A stretch of 47,785 nucleotides of DNA, taken from assembly GCA_035937155.1 (NCBI GenBank), contig DASYVJ010000002.1, forward strand, positions 1 to 47,785, read 5' to 3'. Numbering within the stretch: position 1 is the stretch's first letter; the number at the start of each line of letters is the position of its first letter. This stretch comes from Palsa-870 sp035937155 (GTDB lineage: Bacteria; Chloroflexota; Dormibacteria; Dormibacterales; Dormibacteraceae). The notes under the pieces are model-generated. The model was not told the DNA's origin and searched no databases. It was given only the letters and a program-made list of their open reading frames with translations. This document shows, one piece after another, positions 7,821 to 15,270 of the stretch. The translations under genes were made by a program, and so were the position numbers.

Positions 7821-8612
7821 ATGATCACCTGGCCGGTGGATTGGAGTGTGTACGCGGGCCTCGTGGTCTTGTTCCTGGGCCACGCCTGGCTGGCCGGCCA
7901 GGTGTCCGATGCACGGCGGAAGCACTCGCTCTACTTCGGTCTCGGACTGGTCACCTTGTGGGTCGCCCTGGAGACGCCGCTGGACACGATCAGCGACCAC
8001 TACCTCGACAGCGTGCACATGCTGCAGCACATCCTGCTCGGCTTCGTGGCGCCTCCGCTGATGCTGCTCGGCCTGTCGTCCGAGATGGTCGATCGTGTGC
8101 TGCGAGCGCCCGGGGTCCGTACGGTGACCGAGCCGGTGGCGGCGCAGGTGATCGCCGGGGCGGTGATGGTCGTGTGGCATTTGCCGCCGCTGTACAACGC
8201 GACCCTCGAGTCCGAAGGGCTGCACATCGCCGAGCACATCACCTTCATCGCGGCCGGTTTTGTTCTGTTCTGGCCGATGCTCGAGGTGACATCTGCGCAT
8301 GCGCGCTGGCAGATGTCGCCTGGAGTCAAGCTCCTGTACATGCTGGTCGCGACCCTGCCGCAAGACGGTGTGGCCCTGGTTCTGATCTTCTCGCGCGTGC
8401 CGTTTTACGAGTACTACACGCACGCGCCACGACTCATCTCTTCGCTCACGCCCCTGATCGACCAGACGGTGGCCGGAGCCGCCTTGATGATCCTCGGCAA
8501 AGCAGCGATGGCCGTCGCCGCGTTTGCCGTGTTCGGCAGGTGGTTCGGCAGCGAGCAGCGAGCCGATCAAACCCTCAACCGATCAGGGCTAGAATCGCCT
8601 AGGGTGCGGTGA
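7821..8612 (+). CDS. ctaG: CtaG family cytochrome c oxidase assembly protein (caa3 type)
   Basis: A 263-residue polytopic protein of the caa3_CtaG family, with about seven transmembrane helices. The His-rich segments HMLQHILLGFVAPPLM, VVWHLPPLYN and HIAEHITFIAAG are characteristic. Members support formation of active caa3-type oxidase, probably at the copper centres. It follows the VKOR gene by 4 nt and its stop overlaps the GTG start of the cystathionine beta-synthase gene. An oxidase with a CuA subunit is encoded elsewhere in this window (34147-37855), which gives a natural client. Confidence 0.87.
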   Translation: MITWPVDWSVYAGLVVLFLGHAWLAGQVSDARRKHSLYFGLGLVTLWVALETPLDTISDHYLDSVHMLQHILLGFVAPPLMLLGLSSEMVDRVLRAPGVRTVTEPVAAQVIAGAVMVVWHLPPLYNATLESEGLHIAEHITFIAAGFVLFWPMLEVTSAHARWQMSPGVKLLYMLVATLPQDGVALVLIFSRVPFYEYYTHAPRLISSLTPLIDQTVAGAALMILGKAAMAVAAFAVFGRWFGSEQRADQTLNRSGLESPRVR

Positions 8613-9973
8613 AGTACTACGAGAGCATTCTCGACATCGTCGGGAACACCCCCTTGGTGCGCCTCCACAAGCTCGCCAAAGGACTCCAGCCAATCCTCCT
8701 GGCCAAGCTCGAGCAGCTGAACCCTGGCGGCAGCGTGAAGGACAGGATCGGGCTGACCATGATCGAAGAGGCAGAGCGTGCGGGGCAGTTGCGGCCCGGC
8801 GGCACGATCGTTGAGCCGACATCGGGCAACACCGGTCACGGCCTCGCCATGGTGGCCGCGATCAAGGGCTACAAGATGATCTTCGTGATGCCCGACAAGA
8901 TGTCCCCCGAGAAGGTCAGCCTGTTGAAGGCGTATGGCGCAGACGTGGTGGTGTGCCCGACCAATGTGGAGCGCTCGTCGCCGCAGTCTTACTACTCCGT
9001 CGCCGACCGGCTGGCGCGCGAGGTGCCCGGCGCGTTTCAACCCAACCAGTACTTCAACCCGAAAAACCCTGAGGCCCACTACCGCACGACCGGACCCGAG
9101 ATATGGGAGCAGACCGAAGGCCGCGTCGACGTTTTCGTCGCCGGCATGGGGACCGGCGGCACGATCACCGGGGTCTCGAAGTACCTCAAGGAACGCAAGC
9201 CGTCTGTGCACGTCGTCGGTGCGGACCCCGAAGGCTCGTTGTACTCCGGACCGATCGGCCCATACAAGGTCGAGGGCGTCGGCGAGGACTTCATGCCCGG
9301 CACGATGGACATCAAGATGGTCGACCAGATCGTCCAGGTCACCGACAAGGAGTCGTTCGTGGCCGCGCGTCGACTGGCGCGCGAGGAGGGCATCCTGGTC
9401 GGCGGCTCGTCAGGACTCGCGCTGCACGCGGCGGTCGAGGTGTCGCGCGAGCGCGGCCCCGACGAAGTGATCGTGGTGCTGTTTCCCGACACGGGCCGCA
9501 ACTACCTGAGCAAGTTCTTCAACGACGAGTGGATGCGGCAGAACGGATACCTGGCGCGACTCGGCGCCGTGCGCATCCGCGAAGTGCTGCTCGCGCACCC
9601 GAAAGGCCTTCCGAAACTGGTCACGGTTGAGGCAAAGCGCTCGGTCGGCGAGGCGATCGACCTGATGCAGCAGTACGGCATCTCACAGCTGCCTGTGGTC
9701 GATGACTCGAACGGCCACGGCGTGGTCGGCACGCTCCAGGAGCGGACACTGCTGGATCGCGTATACCGCGACCCTGCCGTGGTCACGACGGCGGTGTCGG
9801 CGGCGATGGACGCCCCGCTGAGCCAGGTAAGCGTCGACTCCTCACTGGACGACGCATTCGAGCCGCTGCTTCGCGGCGAGCAGGCGGTGCTCGTGGTCGA
9901 GGACGGCAAGCCGGTGGCGATGATCACACGGGCGGACCTGCTCGAGTTCGTCGCGCACCGCGGCCAGGGCTGA
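8609..9973 (+). CDS. Cystathionine beta-synthase with C-terminal CBS domains
   Basis: A 454-residue PLP enzyme that condenses serine (or O-acetylserine) with homocysteine (or sulfide). The catalytic lysine is Lys44 in NPGGSVKDRIG. The phosphate-binding loop GMGTGGTITG and the substrate motif PTSGNTGHGLA are present. Two CBS domains occupy about residues 330-450, which separates it from plain cysteine synthases of about 310 residues. GTG 8609 overlaps the CtaG stop, so it is translationally coupled to a membrane-protein gene. The next gene is a cystathionine gamma-lyase/synthase, so together they can run reverse transsulfuration from homocysteine to cysteine. Confidence 0.92.
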   Translation: MKYYESILDIVGNTPLVRLHKLAKGLQPILLAKLEQLNPGGSVKDRIGLTMIEEAERAGQLRPGGTIVEPTSGNTGHGLAMVAAIKGYKMIFVMPDKMSPEKVSLLKAYGADVVVCPTNVERSSPQSYYSVADRLAREVPGAFQPNQYFNPKNPEAHYRTTGPEIWEQTEGRVDVFVAGMGTGGTITGVSKYLKERKPSVHVVGADPEGSLYSGPIGPYKVEGVGEDFMPGTMDIKMVDQIVQVTDKESFVAARRLAREEGILVGGSSGLALHAAVEVSRERGPDEVIVVLFPDTGRNYLSKFFNDEWMRQNGYLARLGAVRIREVLLAHPKGLPKLVTVEAKRSVGEAIDLMQQYGISQLPVVDDSNGHGVVGTLQERTLLDRVYRDPAVVTTAVSAAMDAPLSQVSVDSSLDDAFEPLLRGEQAVLVVEDGKPVAMITRADLLEFVAHRGQG

Positions 9974-9974
9974 G

Positions 9975-11126
9975 TTGGCGGGCAAACACAGCTGGGGTTT
10001 TGCCACCCGGGCTCTGCACATCGGTCAGGGCCCTGACCTGGCGACTGGTGCAGTGGTCCAGCCGATCCACCTGGCGACGACGTTCGCACAGCAGGGTGTC
10101 GGGAAGCACCAGGGTTTCGAGTACTCGCGTTCGGGCAACCCGACGCGCGCGGCGCTGGAGGAATGCCTGGCCGGTCTGGAGGACGCCAAACATGGTCTCG
10201 CCTTCGCGTCAGGGCTCGCCGCCGAGACGACTCTTTTGCTTCTGCTCAGCCCGGGCGATCACGTCGTCTATATGGAGGACGTCTACGGCGGCACGTTCCG
10301 CCTCTTCGACAAGGTGCTCAAGCGTTACGGCCTGACGTTCAGCGCGGTCGATGCGGGAGACACGGACGCAGTCGAGCGGTCGATAACACCTGCAACACGG
10401 CTGGTGTGGCTCGAGTCGCCGACCAACCCGCTGCTGCGCGTCGTCGATATCGACGCCGTGAGCGAGGTGGCGCACAGCCACGGCGCGATGGTCTGTGTGG
10501 ACAACACATTCGCGTCGCCCTTTCTGCAGCAGCCGCTCCACCTCGGTGCGGACTTCGTAGTGCACAGCTCGACGAAGTACATCGGAGGTCACAGCGACGT
10601 GGTGGGCGGCGCGATCCTCACCAACAACGACGAGCTCGAGAAGCAGCTGCGGTTCAACCAGAACGCGGTCGGAGCAGTGCCCTCGCCTTTCGACTGCTGG
10701 CTCTTGCTGCGGGGGATCAAGACGCTCGCCCTGCGTGTCGAGCGTCAGAGCAACAACGCGATGGAGCTGGCCACGACGCTGGAACGAAACAAGGCCGTCG
10801 TGCGGGTGCACTACCCGGGCCTGGCGTCGCATCCCGGCCGCTCGGTCGCGGCGCGCCAGATGCGGATGTTCGGCGGCATGGTGAGCTTCGAGGTCGCCGA
10901 CGAGGCTGCGGCGCTGCGCACCCTCGAACGCCTCAAGTTGTTCGCGCTGGCGGAGTCGTTGGGAGCGGTCGAGTCGCTGGCGGAGCATCCCGCGCGGATG
11001 ACGCATGCGTCGATGCCTCTTTCGGAGCGACAGCGGGCCGGAGTGGGGGGTGGCCTGATCCGCCTGTCGGTCGGAGTTGAGGATGTGGCGGACCTGATCG
11101 CCGACCTCGAGTCCGCCCTCGCCTAA
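9975..11126 (+). CDS. Cystathionine gamma-lyase / gamma-synthase
   Basis: A 383-residue member of the Cys/Met metabolism PLP family. The PLP lysine is Lys201 in HSSTKYIGGHSDVVGG, and YSRSGNPTRAALE and the SLGAVESLAEHPARMTH region are family hallmarks. The sequence alone does not separate the lyase from the synthase. Its position directly after a cystathionine beta-synthase favours the lyase role, cleaving cystathionine to cysteine, 2-oxobutyrate and ammonia. The resulting 2-oxobutyrate is an isoleucine precursor, and the next gene is ilvD. The start is TTG 9975, one base after the preceding stop. Confidence 0.88.
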   Translation: MAGKHSWGFATRALHIGQGPDLATGAVVQPIHLATTFAQQGVGKHQGFEYSRSGNPTRAALEECLAGLEDAKHGLAFASGLAAETTLLLLLSPGDHVVYMEDVYGGTFRLFDKVLKRYGLTFSAVDAGDTDAVERSITPATRLVWLESPTNPLLRVVDIDAVSEVAHSHGAMVCVDNTFASPFLQQPLHLGADFVVHSSTKYIGGHSDVVGGAILTNNDELEKQLRFNQNAVGAVPSPFDCWLLLRGIKTLALRVERQSNNAMELATTLERNKAVVRVHYPGLASHPGRSVAARQMRMFGGMVSFEVADEAAALRTLERLKLFALAESLGAVESLAEHPARMTHASMPLSERQRAGVGGGLIRLSVGVEDVADLIADLESALA

Positions 11127-11136
11127 ACTTTCGCCT

Positions 11137-12804
11137 GTGCCGCCTCGTGAGCTGCCCAGCCGCGCCCTGTATCAAGGCCGCGACCGCGCCGCCGCGCGAT
11201 CTTTTCTCCACGCGATCGGGCTGACCAACGCCGACATCAATAAGCCGTTCGTCGGTGTGTCCAACGTCTGGACCGAGACGATGCCGTGCAACTTCGGGCT
11301 GCGCGACCTGGCGGTGCCTCTGAAGGCCGCCATTCGAGCCGCCGGCGCGAACCCGATGGAGTTCAACACGATCGCCATCTCCGACGGCATCACGATGGGC
11401 ACCGAGGGCATGAAGACCTCGCTCGTGAGCCGCGAGGTGATCGCCGACTCCATCGAGCTCGTAGGGCGCGGCCACATGTTCGATGCGATGTGCGGCCTGT
11501 GTGCGTGCGACAAAACCATTCCCGCCACCGCCATCGCGCTGGCGCGTCTTGATCGCCCCGGCCTGCTGCTCTATGGCGGCTCGATCATGGCGGGGCTGTT
11601 TCGCGGCCGGCAGGTCGCCGTCGGCGATGTGTACGAGGCGATCGGCGCCGCCGCGGCCGGCAAGATCAGCGACGCGGACCTCGCCGAGCTCGAAGCCGTG
11701 GCGTGTCCGGGAGCAGGCGCATGCGGCGGCCAGTACACCGCGAACACCATGTCGATGGTCATGGAGGTGATCGGCCTTTCGCCGGTGGGCTTCAACTCGA
11801 TTCCGGCTATGGATCCAAACAAGCACCGCGTGGCTGAGACCATGGGTCGTGTGGTCATGAACGCGCTCGAGGAGGACCTGCGGCCGTCACGCATCCTCAC
11901 CCGGCGCGCATTCGACAACGCGATCGCCGCCGTCGCGGCCAGTGGCGGCTCGACCAACGCCGTGCTGCACCTGCTTGCGCTGGCGCGCGAGGTTGGCGTG
12001 GACCTCGCGATCGACGACATCGATCGGATCAGCCGCCGCACACCTTTGCTGTGTGACCTCAAGCCGGGCGGGCGGTTCGCCGCTGTGGAGCTGCACCGCG
12101 CCGGCGGCATCGCGCTGCTGACGCGGCGCCTGATCGACGGAGGCTACATCGACGGCGATGCGCTGACTGTGACCGGTCGCTCGCTGGGCGAGGAGTGCGA
12201 GTCGGTGACCGAGACCGCCGGCCAGGAAGTCGTGGCGCCGCTATCTCGTCCGCTGCGGGCGGAAGGTGGCCTGGTCGTGCTGCGGGGCAACCTTGCTCCG
12301 GAAGGGGCGGTCGTCAAGATCACGCAGCACACGCCGACGGCGCACCGCGGGCCGGCGCGGGTGTTCAACCGGGAGGAGGACGCCTTCGCCGCGGTTTACG
12401 CCGGCCGCATCAAGCCGGGCGACACGGTGGTGATCAGGTATGAAGGACCGAAGGGTGGGCCGGGCATGCGCGAGATGCTGCAGGTGACCGCGGCAATCGT
12501 CGGCGAGGGCCTCGGAGATTCGGTGGCGATGGTCACCGACGGGCGGTTCTCGGGAGCGACGCAAGGGCTGATGGTGGGGCATGTCGCACCGGAGGCGGTG
12601 GTGGGTGGCCCGCTGGCCGCGCTCGAGGATGGCGACATCATCGACATGGACGTGGACAGCCGCAAGCTCGCGGTCGAAGGCGTTGACATCGACGCGCGGC
12701 TGAAGAGCTGGTCGCCGCCCGAGCCGCACTACCGGAAGGGCGTGCTGGCGCGTTACGCGCTGTTGGTGGGCTCGGCCTCCGAAGGGGCGATGCTCAAGCC
12801 GTAG
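11137..12804 (+). CDS. ilvD: Dihydroxy-acid dehydratase
   Basis: A 555-residue Fe-S enzyme that dehydrates dihydroxy acids to 2-oxo acids in valine, isoleucine and leucine synthesis. Cluster and active-site motifs are visible: CNFGLRDLA, MCGLCACDKTIPA and CPGAGACGGQYTANTMS. The C-terminal half has DGRFSGATQGLMVGHVAPEA. Length matches the family. It begins at GTG 11137, 10 nt after the transsulfuration gene, and is the last gene of the plus-strand operon. It is transcribed convergently with leuCD and lies outside the attenuator-controlled ilvBNC operon. Confidence 0.96.
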   Translation: MPPRELPSRALYQGRDRAAARSFLHAIGLTNADINKPFVGVSNVWTETMPCNFGLRDLAVPLKAAIRAAGANPMEFNTIAISDGITMGTEGMKTSLVSREVIADSIELVGRGHMFDAMCGLCACDKTIPATAIALARLDRPGLLLYGGSIMAGLFRGRQVAVGDVYEAIGAAAAGKISDADLAELEAVACPGAGACGGQYTANTMSMVMEVIGLSPVGFNSIPAMDPNKHRVAETMGRVVMNALEEDLRPSRILTRRAFDNAIAAVAASGGSTNAVLHLLALAREVGVDLAIDDIDRISRRTPLLCDLKPGGRFAAVELHRAGGIALLTRRLIDGGYIDGDALTVTGRSLGEECESVTETAGQEVVAPLSRPLRAEGGLVVLRGNLAPEGAVVKITQHTPTAHRGPARVFNREEDAFAAVYAGRIKPGDTVVIRYEGPKGGPGMREMLQVTAAIVGEGLGDSVAMVTDGRFSGATQGLMVGHVAPEAVVGGPLAALEDGDIIDMDVDSRKLAVEGVDIDARLKSWSPPEPHYRKGVLARYALLVGSASEGAMLKP

Positions 12805-12928
12805 CCGGTCTTAACAGGCAGGGTTGCGGTGGCTCGACTTCAAACTCAAGCTGATCGCGGTTCGGTGTGTCGGCTTGGGGGGAGGGAAGCCAAATAACAG
12901 GGAGGGCCCGCCAGGGGTATGCGCTCTT

Positions 12929-12969
12929 GCGGGTCGGGCGTAGCAGTTACCGCCGGGCGGCCGACCCGC
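12929..12969. terminator. Possible bidirectional hairpin between convergent ilvD and leuD
   Basis: GCGGGTCGG (12929-12937) and CCGACCCGC (12961-12969) are exact complements with a 23-nt loop. They lie in the 242-nt gap between the 3' ends of ilvD (plus) and leuD (minus). A T-tract is missing, so intrinsic termination is uncertain. I see no gene in the rest of the gap (12805-13046). Confidence 0.4.
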
Positions 12970-13046
12970 CGCGCGTGCCGGCTCGGGCGGGGTTCCAGCC
13001 GGGCCGCCAGGCGCAAGTGCCGGCAGCCGCGGGAAAAACCGAGTAC

Positions 13047-13634
13047 TTACTTCACCGCCGGCAGCCAGGCCGGCCGCCCGGCTTCGAACGTCGCGATTTC
13101 CGGTGTGTGCTGCTCGACGAGTCCAATCTCGTCCAACCCGTGCAGCAGACAGTCGCGCGCAAACGCGTCGATCTCGAACGGATACGCAAACCCTTCGCCT
13201 CTGACCTCCTGCTTCTCGAGGTCGACCGTCACCTTGACCGTGGGATCCTCCGACGCCAGGTCGACCAGGTGCCGCACCTGGCGCTCCGGCAGCGTCACGG
13301 CCAGTAAGCCTGTCTTGTAGCAGTTGGCCAGAAAGATGTCCGCGAAGCTAGGCGAGACGATCGCCTTGAAACCAAAATCGCGCAGCGCCCAGGGCGCGTG
13401 CTCGCGGGAGGAACCGCAACCGAAGTTCGCACCGGTCACCAGGACCGAAGCGCCCGTGTACTCCGCCTTGTCCAGCACGAAATCCCCGCCGGCTCGCCAG
13501 TCGAAGAACAGAAAAGGCCCGTAGCCCGTCCGCTCGATCCGCTTCAAGAACTGCTTGGGGATGATCTGGTCGGTGTCGACATCCGCGCGGTCGAGCGGCG
13601 CCATCCGTCCGGACACGCGGACCACCGGCTCCAT
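13047..13634 (-). CDS. leuD: 3-isopropylmalate dehydratase small subunit
   Basis: A 195-residue aconitase swivel-domain protein. It pairs with LeuC to isomerise 2- to 3-isopropylmalate in leucine synthesis. The motif FGCGSSREHAPWAL and the early segment DRADVDTDQIIPKQFLKR are diagnostic. It starts on the base immediately after the leuC stop (zero spacing), implying coupled translation and one to one synthesis. Confidence 0.96.
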   Translation of the reverse strand: MEPVVRVSGRMAPLDRADVDTDQIIPKQFLKRIERTGYGPFLFFDWRAGGDFVLDKAEYTGASVLVTGANFGCGSSREHAPWALRDFGFKAIVSPSFADIFLANCYKTGLLAVTLPERQVRHLVDLASEDPTVKVTVDLEKQEVRGEGFAYPFEIDAFARDCLLHGLDEIGLVEQHTPEIATFEAGRPAWLPAVK

Positions 13635-15011
13635 CTACAGCAGCTCCCGCACGTCGACCACATAGCCGGTCACCGCGGCTGCCGCCGCCATCGGCGGGCT
13701 CATCAGGTGAGTCCTGCCGCCGGACCCCTGCCTCCCTTCGAAGTTCCGGTTCGAGGTCGAGGCGCACCGCTCGCCCGGCGCCAGGATGTCCGGGTTCATC
13801 CCAAGGCACATCGAGCATCCGGCATTTCGCCACTCAAACCCAGCAGCCTTGAAGATCAGGTCAAGGCCTTCATCCTCGGCCGCCCGCTTGACCGATGTCG
13901 ATCCCGGCACGACCATCGCGCGAACCTTGGGGTGCACGTGCCGTCCCTCGACCACGCGCGCGGCCGCGCGCAGGTCCTCAATCCGTGCGTTGGTACAGGA
14001 GCCGATGAAAACCCGATCTATGGCGATGTCCGCCAGGGCCGTTCCCGCACGAAGGTCCATGTAGACAAGCGCCCGCTCGTCGGTGTCATTCCGCGGTTCA
14101 GGCACACGTCCCGTCACCGGCGCCACCTGGCCGGGGTTGGTCCCCCAGGTCACATGCGGCACCAGCTGCGAGGCGTCGATCGAGATCTCGCTGTCGAATG
14201 ACGCGTCCTGGTCGGAAGCCAGCGTTCTCCAATAATTCAACGCCGCATCCCAGGCTTCGCCTTTCGGCGCGTTCGGCTTGCCTTCCAGGTATTTGAAAGT
14301 GGTGTCGTCTGGCGCCACCATTCCGGCCTTGGCTCCCCACTCGATCGACATGTTGCAGATCGTCATCCGTCCTTCCATGGACAGGCCGCGGATCGTTGGG
14401 CCTCGGTACTCGACCAGGTGTCCCTGACCTAGAGACGTACCGGTCCGGCCGATCAGGCCGAGCACGATGTCTTTCGCGGTCACGCCTAACGGCAGCTCGC
14501 CGGAGATCGTCACCGCGAGGTCGCCCAGGCGCTTCTGGGGCAGGCACTGCGTCGCGAGCACCAGCTCCACCTCCGACGTTCCAATCCCGAACGCGAGCGC
14601 CCCAAACGCCCCATGGGTCGAGGTGTGCGAGTCGCCGCAAACGATGAGCATCCCGGGCTGCGTCAGGCCGAGCTCGGGGCCGATCACGTGCACGATCCCC
14701 TGTCGCCGGCTGCCGATCTGATACAGCGGAATGCCTTCGCGCCGGCAGTTGTCGGCCAGGACCTCCATCTGCCGCCGCGAAAGGTCGTCGGCCGCCCTCA
14801 CGCCCCCCTGTGTCGGTACGTTGTGGTCCATCGTCGCCAGCGACAGGTCCGGCCGCCTGACATGCCGGCCGGAGAGCCGCAGTCCCTCGAACGCCTGAGG
14901 CGAGGTCACCTCGTGGACGAGGTGCAGGTCCACGTAAAGGAGGTCGGGTTCACCCGGCGCAACACGCACGACATGGGCGTCCCACAGCTTCTGGGCGAGG
15001 GTCTTTGGCAT
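13635..15011 (-). CDS. leuC: 3-isopropylmalate dehydratase large subunit
   Basis: A 458-residue aconitase-family Fe-S subunit. It shows MDHNVPTQ, CGDSHTSTHGAFGALAFG and the cluster cysteines in GSCTNARIEDL and GCSMCLGMNPD. I chose ATG 15011 (MPKTLAQKLWDAHVV), which matches family N-termini; the frame remains open to 15065. A -10-like TAGAGT lies at 15022-15027 on the minus strand, giving a leader of only a few bases. The gene is divergent from the ilvB leader, and both may share the palindrome at 15049-15065. Confidence 0.95.
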   Translation of the reverse strand: MPKTLAQKLWDAHVVRVAPGEPDLLYVDLHLVHEVTSPQAFEGLRLSGRHVRRPDLSLATMDHNVPTQGGVRAADDLSRRQMEVLADNCRREGIPLYQIGSRRQGIVHVIGPELGLTQPGMLIVCGDSHTSTHGAFGALAFGIGTSEVELVLATQCLPQKRLGDLAVTISGELPLGVTAKDIVLGLIGRTGTSLGQGHLVEYRGPTIRGLSMEGRMTICNMSIEWGAKAGMVAPDDTTFKYLEGKPNAPKGEAWDAALNYWRTLASDQDASFDSEISIDASQLVPHVTWGTNPGQVAPVTGRVPEPRNDTDERALVYMDLRAGTALADIAIDRVFIGSCTNARIEDLRAAARVVEGRHVHPKVRAMVVPGSTSVKRAAEDEGLDLIFKAAGFEWRNAGCSMCLGMNPDILAPGERCASTSNRNFEGRQGSGGRTHLMSPPMAAAAAVTGYVVDVRELL

Positions 15012-15048
15012 CGGAACGCCAACTCTACGCAAAGGCAGCTGCCGAAAT

Positions 15049-15065
15049 TTGTGCCTCGGACACAA
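15049..15065. promoter_or_regulatory. Palindrome in the leuC/ilvB divergent promoter region
   Basis: TTGTG-N7-CACAA lies midway between the leuC start and the ilvB leader. It is positioned to act as a shared operator. I cannot assign a regulator to it; short palindromes of this size do arise by chance. Confidence 0.35.
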
Positions 15066-15103
15066 TCAGAAGCTCGGGCCGATCGTTAGTATGCAAAGTC
15101 CAC

Positions 15104-15190
15104 ATGGCCGCTACGCCTCGGTCGCTCGTACTCGTCCTTGGACTCCTGGGCCTTATTGGCTTCGGGCAAACGGGGGCACGCGCGAACTAA
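15104..15190 (+). CDS. ilvB leader peptide (branched-chain amino acid attenuator)
   Basis: A 28-codon ORF starting at ATG 15104 and ending with TAA at 15188-15190. Residues 7-20 read SLVLVLGLLGLIGF: six Leu, two Val and one Ile codon within eleven consecutive codons (8-18). This is the composition expected of a leader peptide that senses charged branched-chain tRNAs. A -10-like TAGTAT at 15087-15092 would start transcription only a few bases before the ATG. The stop is 24 nt upstream of the terminator hairpin that precedes ilvB. The peptide itself is presumably discarded. Confidence 0.8.
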   Translation: MAATPRSLVLVLGLLGLIGFGQTGARAN

Positions 15191-15251
15191 CCGAAACCGC
15201 AAAGTAGATCGCAAAAGCCCCCGAACAAGAAGCGGGGGCTTCTTCATTTTT
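15171..15251 (+). terminator. Attenuator: terminator with competing antiterminator arm
   Basis: AAGCCCCCG (15215-15223) pairs with CGGGGGCTT (15233-15241), followed by a T-rich run to 15251: an intrinsic terminator. An earlier CGGGGGC at 15171-15177 can instead pair with GCCCCCG at 15217-15223 and block the terminator. This earlier arm lies in codons 23-25 of the leader peptide. A ribosome finishing at the stop codon would cover it, allowing termination. A ribosome stalled at the Leu/Val/Ile codons would leave it free, causing read-through. This is the classic his/leu/ilv attenuation logic. Confidence 0.82.
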
Positions 15252-15270
15252 AAGGAGCAATGAGACCAAG

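Noticed and set aside
8609..12804. Possible SAM, cobalamin or T-box riboswitches before the sulfur and ilvD genes
   Set aside because: Genes are packed within 0-10 nt, leaving no space for a leader RNA.
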